DNA of 64,000 bases from Sapria himalayana (GCA_029783825.1 JAREIK010000751.1:1120569-1184568), one strand, 5' to 3'; positions 23,231 to 35,929 are shown, counted from the first letter of the stretch. Notes: generated from the sequence alone by a model not told the origin. Numbers and translations: made by a program.

Positions 23231-23839
23231 CTTACTTTATATTTCTGTAATATTTAAAAAAATTTTAATGTTTAAACTATAAAGCCATAATATTTTAGAG
23301 ATCTACTATAATAGTGGTATTATATTGTCATAGGGGATATATATAATTAATATTTTTATCATTATTTTTTTGAATTCTGCTCCAATATATGCTCATATTG
23401 AGCTGGGCAATGATTTCTTGTCTGATATGATCTTTGCAATTAACTCAATTATATATATGAGAATCATAAAATATATTAACTATATGAATATTATCATATC
23501 AAATATAACTTAAGCAATCAATATAGTTAGATGTTTCTTAGATTTTTTACATGTTTAACTATTAAAACTATTTAAATACTTAGTTATGTGAATGAATCTC
23601 GAAGTATTGATAACTTTTTCAATAATTAGGTGTACTTTCAATTTTGTGGATTTTTAGATTCCAATTATCATTTTGCACAAATTAGAGATCTACTATAAGA
23701 TATTATATTTTTTGTTGAAGTCAATTATGTCATTTGGATAAGTTATACTTAAGTGGTGGTATTGATATTCACTGCAAAAATATAATTCACGGTAATGATA
23801 ATACTTATTTACAAGATATTTTAGATCATATATCTTCTT
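23231..23839. other. AT-rich sequence, no firm feature
   Basis: No frame longer than background and no recognised repeat. By position it may be the decayed interior of the copia relic whose RNase H tail follows. Confidence 0.4.
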
Positions 23840-24110
23840 GCTAAAATTGTATATTCATTTGCTTATCCTATGACTATTTAGTGTGATAGTTAGATAGTAA
23901 AAAAAATACCTTCCAATTTGATATTCTATGAGTGGATAAAACATATAGACGTAAATTTTTATTTTCTGGAAAAAAGATTCAAGATGAGATTTTTGTTACA
24001 ACTAACATTCTCTACCATGTATCAGTCATTCAATATATTTTCAAAGGTTTTGAAGAGTTATTGGCTTATTTTTTTTTTCTGCAAGTATTATGTGTTGAAT
24101 ATTTATTCAT
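23840..24110 (+). pseudogene. Ty1/copia RNase H C-terminal relic
   Basis: The reading around 23900-24000 gives IPSNLIFYEWIKHIDVNFYF, matching the copia RNase H tail [20 protein letters not shown]. Upstream residues resemble PMxLYCDSQAA (YPMTI, then CDS after a stop). This domain degrades RNA in the RNA:DNA hybrid during reverse transcription. The hydrophobic 120-residue frame 23932-24294 overlapping it is the same motif in part, running on into AT-rich LTR-like sequence. It should not be annotated as a membrane protein. A paralogous tail lies at 27665-27760. Confidence 0.7.
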
Positions 24111-24832
24111 TAGATCGAATAGTGATGTAATTTTTTATCATATTTTTTTTATAGTTTATATTTTTGATAACTTGTGGGTTGCCTCTTGTGCAAGTTTCTA
24201 TTATTATTGGATGAATATTTATGTGCTTTTATTTTCATTATATTTCAATATTTTTATTTTCTCATCAGATTTTGAGAATTATTATTTTTTTTAGAATTGA
24301 CCAAATTGGTTTGTATGCTTTCTTTATTGTTAGAAGTCTTACTGCTTATTTGAGCATTATTAATTTTTTATTTATTTATTCTCGACTTGATTATCAATCT
24401 CTAATAAAATTAAGAATTTTAAATCAAAGTATTTGTTGTCTCTATATTAGACTGTAAGGCTAATTAGATATTCAAATATTGGAAGACCTAGTATAGTGGA
24501 TACTTGAAATGGCATGAGATATTTTATTATCTTTATTAATGATTATAGTTATTTTATTTGTTTTTTTTATTTTCAAAATAATATTTAGAATTTTTTATGT
24601 TTCAATTAATTTATAAAAGAAATAAATTTAATAAAGATATAAAAATATATGGAATGATTTTAGAATATTTTTCTGATAGTTTTCACACTTATTATTCTAA
24701 TAATGTGATCATATATCTAATTTATTATGCTAGCACCTCCTAATAAAATTAGTTTGTTGAAAAGAAAAATATATATTTGTTTGATAGAACTAGCTTCTTA
24801 ATAATAAAAATATTTAAATATTTTTTTTATAG
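24111..24832. other. AT-rich, probable copia 3' end/LTR remnant
   Basis: Positions 24018-24190 align loosely with 27770-27900, the sequence after the other copia RNase H tail, so this is probably decayed 3' LTR. Boundaries cannot be set. The 78-residue frame at 24221-24457 has no recognisable features. Confidence 0.35.
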
Positions 24833-26165
24833 AGATATGGCTTTAATCATCAACTAATTGATCAATAATATTGCATTTTTTTTTTGGATTTTTTACCATA
24901 GAGATAAATTGTTTAGTTTATCACCCAAAGTTTTAGCAGTAATTATTTTATTTAGATTTTTCTCTATGACATGATAAAATAATATCTATTGCGATAAATA
25001 TGTCATCCTTAGTTATTCTAACTCTCAGAAATAATATATTTGTTATTTATCTGAGACAAATATATAATACTAATTAGTGATGATATTGTTTTTTTTTAAA
25101 AGTAGTTCTAATTTTTTAACGAGTCTTGATTTGATAAGGATTTTCAAGTAGAACTAAACCTTTCACTCTTTCATACTTTGCAATTTTATTTGGGCCTCCA
25201 ACCTAGTGGAGGTGTTGCTTCTTATTTATTTCTAAGAAATGATGTTATAAAAATGAAAAATAAATATTTGTTTTATATGACTAGAAACCTTTTTTATGAT
25301 ATAATATTCTAAAATAATTTTTTGAACATGTAGTTTTAACTATCAACTAATTGATTAATAAATATTATTCTCAATTTTTTTTCGTCAATTTTTTTAAATC
25401 TTGTACCAAAAAAAATTATTTAATTTATCTCTAGAAATTTTAAGAGTTTTTTTTTATTTAGAATTTTTTTAAAGATGTGATAAGATAATATATATGATTA
25501 TTAAAATATATCTTATATAATATAAGATGATATATAAGATAATAATATGTGTGTTATTCATTTGAGACAAATATAATATTCTAATTAGTGATGGTATTAC
25601 TTTTTAGGTAGTTGTTCTTTAACGAATTTATATTCGGTGAAGATTCATAAGTAGATATGAACCTTTTACCCTTCCATACTCTTCTACAATCTTACTTGGA
25701 CCTCCAACTAAGAGGAAGAGTTATTTGTAAGATAATTTTATGAAGATATGGTTTTAATTATTGATTAATTGAGCAACAAAATATTTTTCCTAATTAACTC
25801 TCATTATGTTTCTTTTCAGATTTTGTATTATAAAGAGAGATTGTTTAGTTTATCTCTAAATTGGAATATTTGTTTTATTTAAAATTATTCTTTAAGACGT
25901 GATAAGATAATATCTAGGATGATAAAATATATCTTTTTTTAGTTATCGTAGCTCTCAAAAATGATATATATATTATTCATCTGAAACAAACATAAAATGC
26001 TTGGTAGTAATGATATCAATTTTTTTTTTGTGCAGTTTTTGTTCTTTAATGAATTTAGATTAGACAAGGATTTATAAGTATATCTAAACTTTTCACTCTT
26101 TTAGACTTTTCTTTAATTTTATTTGGTTCTCCAACTAAGAGAGAGTATCACTTCTTAGGTATTTT
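24833..26165 (+). repeat. Three tandem copies of a copia integrase C-terminal segment
   Basis: Copies begin near 24833, 25327 and 25743 (gatatggttttaat/ttttaactatcaactaattg type starts). Each runs through tgataagataatatct, ttattcatctgagacaaatat, ggatttataagtagaactaaacctttcac and cctccaacctagtgg-like ends, about 400 bp per copy. In copy 1 one frame reads PKVLAVIILF, then KYVILSYSNSQK and SETNI, matching the copia integrase stretch PKVFGCVCFVH...KCVFLGYSxTQKGY...PETN. Each copy is full of stops. A fragment of polyprotein has therefore been tandemly multiplied upstream of one RT relic. Confidence 0.7.
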
Positions 26166-26559
26166 TAAGTTTATTAGAAAATATTGATTTAGAAGAGAGA
26201 GATATCTTCGTGAAAAAGAAATCTCCTCTTGATCTATATGAGATAATAGTTCTTGAATTTATTCTAATCTTTATTCTAAATAAGTTGGAGTCTAAGAGAC
26301 TTAAACACTTAGGATTTTGAGCATAGTTTATGAGAAGGAAATTTGTTTTAATAGCTTGTTCATAATAAATGAAAGTATCTCGAAAAATTAAAAGATTTTA
26401 TCGTTGACTCTTTTAATATGATCTTTTAAATTGTTGCTTGAAATTGTACCTAATATTCTATTTTATAGGTTGTCATTTATTTATTTTATTTTATTTTGAC
26501 TTTATCATTTATCATAATGATTCTATGATACTCATTTATTTTATAGGATTGATCATTTG

Positions 26560-27760
26560 AATGTGTCAGAATGCCTTTTTCTTATGTGGTCAAGATGACC
26601 TCAACTATTTAATTTATGTCATTTATAACATTTCACAAATGGATGATATATGAGTTAGATGTGAATATTATTTTTCTTCATGTTAACCTTCATGATAAAG
26701 TATATATGAAACCTCCTTAATTTTCTAATATAGATAAATAATTCAGATTTAATTTGTAGTTTGTGAAATGATTTATATGATCTAAAATAGTACCAATGGG
26801 CTTAGTTTGCTTAATTTTTAAGTAGTTATCTCGTTTAGTTTTCATAAGCATATGTCAAAGTATTTCTTATTTTACCAAACACATTCAAATGATATATTTA
26901 TTTTTTTGATTGTATATTTAAATGATATTTTAATTATGTGAGATGATGAATTATAAATTACCAATTTATTGAGTCTATTTAATTATAATTTGAGATAAAT
27001 GATATTAAGTGACTCAAATATTTTCTTGGGATTGAAGTGGTCTATCAAAATAGAGATATTTTAGTCATAGAAAAGATCTGTTTAGTTATTCTTTTAAAGA
27101 ATGGTCTTTTGAGTTGTATTATGACAGATTAGTCTGTCGAATCAGATATTGATTTTTTGTTTAATATAAGATAGTTGGTCGACACACCTACATGCTAGAC
27201 AATTATATGAAATATAATTTTTTGATTATTTTTAGATCATATATAACTTATGTAGTTGATATAATTAGTCATTTTTTTAGAATCTTCACATCAAATTCAC
27301 TTAGATACAAATCTTTGCATACTTAAATATGTGAAAAAAAATTTTAGATCTTTATCTTTTATTTGATAATCATGAGCATCTTCAATTAGCCGGATATTCA
27401 AATTCTTATTGGACATCAATTTGCACAATGAAAGGATTTATTATACGTTATTATATTTTTTGAATAAATAATTTTATTTTCTTAGAAAGTAAAAGTAAAT
27501 AATAGTCTTAAGATTCAATAATGATATAGGGTACAAGATGATAATCACAATTATATGTGAAATTCTTTGAATAAAACATATACTCAAGAAGATTAAATTT
27601 TTAGTTACTTCTCATAACTTTTTATTTTGATTGTCAAACAATATGATATATAGTTATCAATCATGTATTTCATGAGCGAATAAAATACACGGAGGTAGAT
27701 CTTTCTTTCTTAGAAAAATCTAGGATGAGATCATAGTCACAATATTTATTCAGACAAATT
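26560..27760 (+). pseudogene. Ty1/copia reverse transcriptase-RNase H relic
   Basis: Reverse transcriptase of a copia polyprotein, in order. ELDVNIIFLHVNLHDKVYMK (from about 26652) matches QLDVNNAFLHGDLxEEVYM. WAxFAxFFKxLSRLVF and SISYFTKH (26795-26890) match AWFxKFS...DHSLFTKH. LKYFLGIEVVYQNRDIL (about 27020-27070) matches DLGxLKYFLGIEV. HLDTNLCILKYVKKNF (from about 27297) starts the RNase H region, and FHERIKY (about 27675) ends it. The catalytic YVDD is destroyed by stops. It sits downstream of the triplicated integrase segment, consistent with one element in the order INT-RT-RH. No LTR pair could be assigned. Confidence 0.8.
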
Positions 27761-28705
27761 CTTTTTAATGTTTTGAGATTCTTTGTTTTTTTTTAACTTA
27801 AGTTTTGTGTTTTGAATATTTATACACTAGTTTAAATGAGGGTATTACAAAACTTGTAGTTTTTTATTACATAATTTTTTTTAACTTTTTTGCTATTTTA
27901 GTTTTTTGATGGTAGGCCTTTATAGCATTTTATTTGTTTATATTGGTAATGATTCTACTTTATTGTATTGTGAAAATTTTTGAGTTTATTTTATTAGATT
28001 AAGTTTCAAAGCCATTAGATATAGTAATATTAATGTTGGCTTATAATTTGTATTGATGCGATTTATTGTAATGAAAAAGATATGTACATATACCTTTTCA
28101 TTGTTTTTTTATGAGTTGCATTGTAAGTAACATAGTACTTATGTTTTTTTTTAATTTTTGTCTGTTGGGATTATAGAGATTCTAGTTTGGCTTCTTTTAG
28201 CGCCTAGAGAGATGATATCTATGTGTTTGCCATGTCTATTGACACACATTCAACATGTGTCTTTTATTGATATAGTTTTTATTTATTTTTAGCTTGGACA
28301 TTCATTTTTGGCCAAACTAAACTCATATTAGCTTAGCTTCAAATAAATCATATTTCATTTATATAAGACATGCTAATTAGTATGCTAGAATATATCCAAC
28401 CAAACATATCATTCTTTTAGTAGTTAAACTTATTTATATGTGATTTACTTATATATGTTTATTCCTAATAGGATTATTTTTTTAATAATAATAATTATTT
28501 TTATTGATAACTGTTATAATTTTAGTTTATAATTTATTATTTTATCTTTTGTTCCATTATGGATATGAGTACTCAACATGTAAACTATTCCAACCTAATT
28601 TATTTGTTATATAGGATTATCCTTAGTATATTATTTTTATTGAGTATTTTCTATTGATGTTTTTGTTTATGGCTTAATTTCATTATGATAGCAAAGTTAA
28701 AAATC
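27761..28705. other. AT-rich sequence, no recognised gene
   Basis: The first 150 bases resemble the post-RNase H sequence at 24018-24190 (LTR-like). The rest shows nothing I can identify. Confidence 0.4.
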
Positions 28706-29335
28706 CTAGGTAATGCAAGCCCTTTGGTTTGCTAGGTTATGCATGCATTGTAATAGCACAATGCACGAATGCAAGTGCATGTGTGTGTGTGAGTGTGTGA
28801 AAAAGATGAGAGATGCGAAACTGAAATAGCTTAACGCCCACTGAGTCGATGTCAATGATTTAGTAGGTGCCCCACATGTGTGGTAGTGATTAAAGTGGGT
28901 GAGCATAACTAAGCGGATTTATTACATTCTTAACGCCCACTGAGTATTTTCTATACTACTAGTCATGATACATGCACATGTAAATGAGTTTTCGTTCAAC
29001 ATAGTAAGTGGCTTGATGAGTATAACTAAGCGGACACGCCGGAGTTGGCTGCTGGCACAACAATGTGGTGCCTTACTGCACTGCAGGCGGACGTGCGGTA
29101 GCGTCCGTGGTGGTGCTTCAGGATTCCAATGTATTGCGTCCAAGATCAGAACGAGCTTGCTGGCCGACCACTGCCGTCCCATTCTTGAGTGAGCTGGAGC
29201 GCAGTCATCTTATCCACTGAACTAGCTAGAAGCTATCATTTCAGGCCGAAGCACCAAAAGAAAAGGAAGACGCACAGGTATGCCCAGCACGCGGAGGATC
29301 CGTTGAGAGTTTTGGTTTGATTAGTATGAAACTTT
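28706..29335. other. GC-richer island with internal direct repeats, unknown origin
   Basis: Differs from its AT-rich surroundings and does not resemble the hAT GC-rich ends. It contains two copies of taacgcccactgagt (28832 and 28931), two of ataactaagcgga (about 28905 and 29019) and the word ggatttattacattctt at 28915 and again at 29368. The centre (29030-29200) is near-balanced in base composition, with open frames on both strands (75 and 86 residues) matching no family I know. It could be the remnant of an unrecognised gene or a captured fragment inside the copia element that follows. Confidence 0.5.
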
Positions 29336-29700
29336 CCATTGTATTGAATAAAAAAAAGAGCTACACTACAAGAGGATTTATTACATTCTTGGGAGTTTTC
29401 TTTAGAGAAGAGATTGAGATCACTATAGATTATTGAGGGAGATATGTTGACTATCAAATTCATCCAATAGTTCTTTCAAAGTTTTCTCTTTGTGAATATT
29501 ATTGTGGAAGAATATACAAATTTTCTTTTCTTCGGGTATTATATTTTATGACTCATCTTTCTGCTTCAGACTTCTGGGTTGTTGATTCAGGAACTAATAA
29601 TTATATTATTGGTAATTATTTTTTTTACTATATTTTTCTCATATTCATAGAGTATTGTGGTAATCAATATTAAGATCTTAAAAATTATTAGTTATGATAG
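29336..29700 (+). pseudogene. Ty1/copia protease relic
   Basis: Around 29550-29620 one frame reads SASDFWVVDSGTNNYIIGN, matching the copia aspartic protease motif WIIDSGASNHMTGN with the catalytic DSG intact and the following histidine lost. The protease cleaves the retroelement polyprotein. No gag or zinc knuckle precedes it and no integrase follows within 1 kb, so only a fragment remains. Confidence 0.65.
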
Positions 29701-30467
29701 TATTCAATTGAATACTTTGTTAGTCTCATTTATATGAGTTGCATTTTCAGACAACTTAATTTTAATATTATTTTGTCTTTTATTGATATTTGTTTATAAA
29801 ATAAAAATATTTTGAGAAAGATGTAATTTGAAATTTAAATAGATTATATATATATATATATATATATCTATCTATAATATTATATAATATTTGATATTTA
29901 AGTATTATTAATTTATTATTTATATATTTTCAATTTATTACCTATTATTGGTTAAGCTAAGAGTATTGTATATTAGTGTTAAATGTATAGCTATACTAAA
30001 ATATTCGATATATTAGTTATGAAAATATATCATAATTTTCTATTATGCCTACTAGATTAATATGAGTAAGAATTTATTTGATCTTATATACTCAGACATA
30101 TAAAGATGTAGTGGAGATAAAACTTAATTAGAAATTTAGATAATTTATTATATTTATTAGTTATTATCTGTGATTTATGTGGTTGATTCATTTTCATTTT
30201 AATTTATAATTTTTTCCTATTTTTTAAATTATAATTTTGATAGAAATGGATAAATATTAGTAAAATTAGATATACTTTGAATAGAATTGGAGAACTTGGT
30301 GGAAAATTTGGAGGGAAGAAAAATAATAAAAAATCATGATATTTCTAATATCATGACTTGGTTATATTAGGACAAGCATGTTGAGTAGCTGTGATATTAT
30401 TTTTTGGTAGTGACTATAAAATAAGTTATGATAATCTTTGTATGTCATGAGTCTATCATATAGTTAT
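29701..30467. other. AT-rich sequence with a (TA)n run
   Basis: Contains a TA microsatellite at about 29848-29868 and no recognisable coding or repeat structure otherwise. The last eight bases are the left TSD of the hAT element that follows. Confidence 0.5.
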
Positions 30468-30792
30468 TAGAGGTGACAAAATTGGCATGACCTAGTGGGC
30501 TAGCCTGGTCCACCAGGAATTAGGGATGAGTTGGGCCATTAAATTATTGACCTGAAAAAAGTGGGCCAAATTTGGCATAGCCCAATATGGCTCGGCTCGT
30601 CATGGCCCGACTGAACATTTTTTTTCCTTCAAAAGGCTATTTAGCCTGATCATCCTGGGTTTTAGGGCGAGCCGGGCTGCTAAAATTTTGGCCCAAAAAA
30701 ATCTGGGCCAATTTTGGCCCGGCCTAGTTTTTGGCCAACCCCACTGTTGGCCCGTCCCAGCCCGGCCCAGCTCGCCCCGATTGCTAGCTCTA
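30468..30792. mobile_element. Non-autonomous hAT with a perfect 8-bp TSD
   Basis: 325-bp GC-rich element starting TAGAGGTGACAA and ending TTGCTAGCTCTA. It is flanked on both sides by atagttat (30460-30467 and 30793-30800), identical at all eight bases. The interior contains repeated ggcccg, ggccaa and gggcca words. The perfect TSD makes it the clearest proof that this GC-rich family transposes as a hAT with 8-bp duplications. The reading frames it contains are fortuitous. Confidence 0.9.
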
Positions 30793-30800
30793 ATAGTTAT

Positions 30801-31029
30801 CATAATATTTTTACTATAAAATATTTTTTCGTAGCCACAATATTTTCTTGCAGCAACTGTGTACTAGTAGTAAAACATAATTTTGCTCATCTTCATTTTC
30901 ATGTTTGAGAACCATATTTCCCATTAGTATAAGAAGTCAACATGTTTTTCAGTGCTATAATTTATTTATTACAAAGCTAAAATCAAATAATACTAAATAA
31001 ATTTGTTTCGAAAATTTTTTTCCATCATT
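30801..31029. other. AT-rich spacer
   Basis: No feature recognised. Confidence 0.5.
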
Positions 31030-31290
31030 TTTTACTTTAAAGAGTAAATGTTTTAGTTAGTTTCATTCTTGGTGTTGCAACTTTGTTTTCTAAATAACAA
31101 ATATCTTAGTCATGCCATTTTTGTCATCACAATTATTTTCTAAAGAATAATTGTTTTAGTTGTGATATTCTTGTTATTGTGACTTTGTGCTCCATAGAGA
31201 TTACTCATTAATTAAGATATTCTTGGCATCATGACTATTGGTTTCATAGAATAATTATCTATATCATGACATTCTTATCATCATAAATTT
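31030..31290. repeat. About four degenerate tandem repeats of ~65 bp
   Basis: The repeating theme is attcttggtgttgcaactttg / atttttgtcatcacaattatt / attcttgttattgtgactttg / attcttggcatcatgactatt, spaced 60-70 bp apart. Each is followed by an ataga/ataat phrase. The copies are diverged and no coding role is evident. Confidence 0.6.
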
Positions 31291-31588
31291 AATATTTTAG
31301 AAGAAATTCAAAGAAATAACAGTCATAACTTAAACCCAAAGATGTGACTTTAAGCTTAAAAAGTCTCATAGAAGTTTGATTGGACCCTTGTGTGTAAAAG
31401 GGAGACAGAAAATTTTTCAATAGAAGATGAAAATTCAAATTTCAAGCCCAATAACTCACAAAGCCCTAGGTGATGTAAATTTTAACTTTTACTTATGGTC
31501 AAATTCAAGATGAATGCAAAAAATGATTAATTGTAAATATGATTTGAGATTTAGATACGCATACTGATTATTATTGAGAACTCTCGAT
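31291..31588. other. AT-rich spacer
   Basis: No feature recognised; it ends with the TSD ctctcgat. Confidence 0.5.
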
Positions 31589-31962
31589 TAGAGGTGTCAA
31601 ACGGGCTGGGCCAGCCCGGCACGAGCATGGCATGCTACAGTGCCGTGCCCTGGCTTGTCGTGCCTTGCCTCGACCAGTCGTGTCATGCCGGCACGACGTC
31701 ACAACACATGACCACGCACAGAACGTTGTCAATACGAGCTGATGCCCGACAGGTGAGGCTCGCCGAGCCCCAAAAGGGTGAAGATGCGCGCCATCGAAAT
31801 CCTAATTTTTTTTTAAAAAGTTATGGTTTTGTCTGACCCGGACCGGGCCGAACCCGGTGGTTTTCGGCCGCGGGTCAGTGTCGGCCCAGACACGGACATG
31901 AAATAGGTTGGGCAGCCTAAAATTAGGCTGGGCCGTGCTTGGCCGGTCTGTTGACATCTCTA
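31589..31962. mobile_element. Non-autonomous hAT, 374 bp
   Basis: Starts TAGAGGTGTCAAACGGGC and ends GTTGACATCTCTA. Flanks ctctcgat (31581-31588) and ctcttgat (31963-31970) differ by a single C/T. The interior is GC-rich with ggcacgac, gccggc and gggccg words and a short AT-rich spacer at 31800-31825. It has no coding capacity. Confidence 0.9.
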
Positions 31963-31970
31963 CTCTTGAT

Positions 31971-33276
31971 TTACTGATATATATAATAAAATATCTCTGT
32001 AAATTCTTTTTTAATGTTAGACTAAATAAGGGACTAGGGCTAGTTTATAATATTTGTGGTTGATGATTGAATTTGTATAACATTTAATTATTATAGTGTT
32101 ATTTATTTAATATTGATGAATATAAATATTATTTAGGATAAAGATTTAGAGTTCTATTTTAACATAGATTTATGTGTGTTGGTTGTAGCGGACGGTGACA
32201 AGTCATAGGATACATTTATGAAATTCAGCATGAAGGAAGTGATAGCCACTCTACGTTATCCCATGAGGTAAACATAAATGTGAAAATTTTAAGTTTATAT
32301 AGGTTTAATTAATGTGAATATAATGCTCATGAAGTCAAAAATATAAATAATTTTATAATTATTCCATTATACATATTTTAGAAAAATTAATATTAAGCTA
32401 GTTGATGTTAATCCATTATGCATACTTTATAATTATTCTATTATGCATATTTTATATAAGTTAATATACTTGCCCTTCTACTCTACCATAAAAACTTGAC
32501 ATGTAATTAATAAGTTAGCTACATTAATTAATTTGTGTGTCTTGTATTGATAATGATGAATGATGATAGATAAGTTATAAGATAAATACAAATAGAGATG
32601 TTTTGTAAGATGATCGTCTTTTGAATCATTTTTTCTTATATTATTTTCATAAGTGAAATAATAGGAAGTCACATGTTGATTGATGCAATTATGACACTCA
32701 TAAAGTTATAAATGCAAACACAATTATTATCATATTTTTTATGATTTTGAAGGTCAGAGAATAGTATATATAATTGAAGTAGTTGTCAAGGAAAATTAAT
32801 AAAATATCTAAGCAAAGTAAACATGTGAATGGATCATGAACAAAATAAGTGTGATTTCAATGTTAAAATATTAAAGACACAATTATGAAGAAATCATCAT
32901 TAGTTGTAAAAGTCCAATGTTAATAATTACTTTGTATGCCAAGAGGGCACTATGCTAATTTAATATCTATCTACTCTTCATTCTACAACTGAATATAAAG
33001 TTGTCTTAATAATATAGTCTCTCACTCACTCACTCACTCTATATATATATATATATATATATCCAAGTTTTTCTATTCAACTCAAATAATAATTCATTAT
33101 TAATTAGTCAAATTACTTACATAATTACCAAGAGATTGATATTGAGATTTATATTCATTTTTATTTTTGTATGATTTGTATAATTGTTGATTTTAGATGA
33201 ATAAAATTAATTATTCAATAAGTTTTTGAAATAATATCATAAATTATAAGTTTTGATACAATAACAAAGTTATAAC
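31971..33276. other. AT-rich sequence with a CTCA/TA microsatellite
   Basis: Contains partial local repeats (ttctattatgcatattttata near 32437 and the similar 32373 and 32410), and a (CTCA)n-(TA)n microsatellite at 33019-33062. No gene is supported. The final octamer gttataac is the left TSD of copy E. Confidence 0.5.
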
Positions 33277-33929
33277 AAAATATCTATCGGGCCATCTGAG
33301 TCCAATACAACCTGAATTTTTTAGGTCTGTCAGGTAATCTTGTTGTGCCAGACATGACATGATTCTTATATCTGGGTTGTGTTATGCCGGCATGAATTTG
33401 GGGAAAATAGGCTCTACACACTCTAATGGACCAATTGAAGCATTTGGCCTTGTCGAGCTGAGCTAGGTCAGGTCCTGGTCAAGTATAATCAACATGATTG
33501 TGCCTCAGGCATGCTTTCATGCCTAGTTTGACCCACGTTTAACACATGCTAGCCTAGGTTACTCATTGCAAGTAGTAGGTTGCAACCATGAGTTAGTAAC
33601 CTGGCTCATGGTTTTGACTTCTGATTACCTTTTGCCTGAGTTTTAATATAGTAGCCTTGGCCATCTGGGCATGGACAGTGGCTAGTGGGCTGTGACCCTG
33701 TGGGATGTGGCTCAACTCTTTTACATTCTGAATTAATCAATTTTAATTTTTACAATTAAATTTAGTATATATAAAATATAGTAATATTATGAAAATATAA
33801 AAAAATAAATAATATTTATATGTAAACATTAAACTACATTGCAAATGTCTTTGATATGAATTATAAGAAAAAATAAAATAAACACATTCATGTCCGAAAA
33901 CATAAATATAAAGTAATAAAAATCTGAAT

Positions 33930-35290
33930 AAATATATGTTAGTTCAATATCATTCTAGATAGCATAAAAAATATTGATTTATCTGATTTCTACCAATTTA
34001 ATATATTTAAAAATTTTTATAGTATTTTGTGATAAAATGTAATAGTAATGAGTGTTGAAATATTTTGATATTTTACTTATATTTAATGATCCTCCCTATC
34101 ATTTATCATAGCTAATTAAATAAAAATGTTATTTTTTGAATATGATATTAATTTTTCTACTCGTGGCTTCATAAAACTATTATATTTATTTTTATAATAT
34201 TTAAATAAGTTATTTAATTTTTATAAATTTTATTTTTTAGTTTTTGTAGTTAACTCATATAAGTAGATGTGTATCTGATAGAGTTTTTCATTTATTTTAT
34301 TTTAATCATATGATTCATACATGTGATCAAGCAATAAAAAGATAATATAGAAAAATAATATTTTAATTATTTTATTTTCATCATAATAGCCATGTTACAA
34401 AAATTTATATATTCTCTATAATTGTTATAAAGATTATTAATGTTGTATATGCACTTCAGTGTAATGCATGTAAAGAGAGTGTATACAGGCGAACATATTA
34501 TTTTTGTCATAAAAAATATTTATAGAATTCTATTTCTGAAATTCATGTCTCAATGTAATTTTTTCATTATTATTTCTATAATTTTTTATTGATATTATCA
34601 AATATTACATGTTAGTAATCAATACTCGAATCCAATATAATATATATATATATATATATATATAAATAATTCCAACAGTGTCTTACTCTTACATTGACTT
34701 AAAATTTTTGATTTTTTAGACATGCTAACTTGTATTAAGTGTGAAACTATTGTAGTCGGTAAAATATTTTTAATATATTTTAGTGTATTTCTTATTTGTT
34801 ATAATGAGTAAAAAAATAAATTGATTTATATTATTAGATTAATTATGTGATATATATGCTTAGTATGAAAAAAATTACTTAATAGACTATTTTTTATGAT
34901 ATTTACAAATATATATATTGTTATATATTTTAATGCTAATTTTAGTTTGTATATTGTATTTCTTAAAAATTTTTAACATATACTTATATATAGAGAAGGG
35001 TGTGATGTATGTGAATTTGTTATTATCATGACTAGATCAAATATCAGATGTCATGAAGACCACTTCATTTTGTGTTTTGGGATTGTTAATTACTAACTTT
35101 TTTTTATTTTATAATTTTCTATTACATCATTATTATTGTCAATCTAGGAATCTTTATAAGTAAGATGGATATATGAATGTTTAAGATGAAATAGTTTAGG
35201 ATTTTTTAAAAATTTAATCAGAAGACTTGTGCTAGTAATGAGCTTAGTTATGTTTTTCCTTGCAAATTTATGATTGTAAATATATCGGGT
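33930..35290 (-). pseudogene. hAT transposase relic (family 1), copy E
   Basis: Recognised by collinearity with B and R1. The ccctatcatttatcatagctaattaa segment (34096) matches R1 329-355. The tgtaatgcatgtaaagagagtg...gtcataaaaaata segment (34460-34520) matches B 20277-20340. The atcagatgtcatgaagaccactt segment (35042) matches the atcagacgtcatggacacc of B. The hATC SESAF motif cannot be read and no open frame of useful length survives. It is the most decayed of the full-length copies. Confidence 0.55.
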
Positions 35291-35929
35291 CAAAATTTAA
35301 TTTATATTTACATATTTTATTATTCATACTCAATTGAATTTGTTTAAGATTTAATTTATCATATTTTTTGATGTATTGTTCGAAGTATTTTTTATGGTGT
35401 TTGGTGTAACAAGTATTCTTATAAGAATATATATATTTTTATGATATATATATATATTATATTGAATTTTTTTTTATATTTCCAGAATTTTTAATTTTAA
35501 TTATCTTAAAATAGTTGCATACTACATATATTTGTATATTCTAAAATTTTTTAGGTATTGGCGATGAGGCTTGCCTATGACTAGGCTATAACCTTGCCTT
35601 TGATTGTAAATATATCGGGTCAAAATTTGATTTATATTCATATATTTTATTACTCATATGCAATTGAATTTGTTTGAGATTTAATTTATCATATTTTTTT
35701 GATGTATTATTCGGAGTATTTCTTAAGGTATCTGGTGTAATAAGTACTCTTATAAGAATATATATTTTTATGATATATATATATATTATATTGATTTTTT
35801 TTAATATTTCCAAAATTTTTAATTTTAATTATCTTAAAATAGTTTCATACTACACATATTTGTATATTCTAAAATTTTTTAGGTATTGGGGATGAGGCTT
35901 GCCTATGACTAGGATATAACCTGGTCTTG
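35271..35929. repeat. 330-bp tandem duplication inside copy E
   Basis: tgattgtaaatatatcgggtc starts at both 35271 and 35601. The two units stay nearly identical through gaggcttgcctatgactagg (35567 and about 35893). The high identity contrasts with the age of the host element, so the duplication is young. It lies in the region upstream of the transposase N-terminus. Confidence 0.9.

Noticed and set aside
23932..24294. 120-residue hydrophobic frame looking like a membrane protein
   Set aside because: Its start overlaps a copia RNase H tail and the rest is AT-rich LTR-like DNA, where Phe/Tyr/Ile-rich frames arise by composition.
31030..31290. CRISPR-like regular spacing
   Set aside because: The units are diverged and contiguous without unique spacers, and the context is plant nuclear DNA; these are ordinary degenerate tandem repeats.
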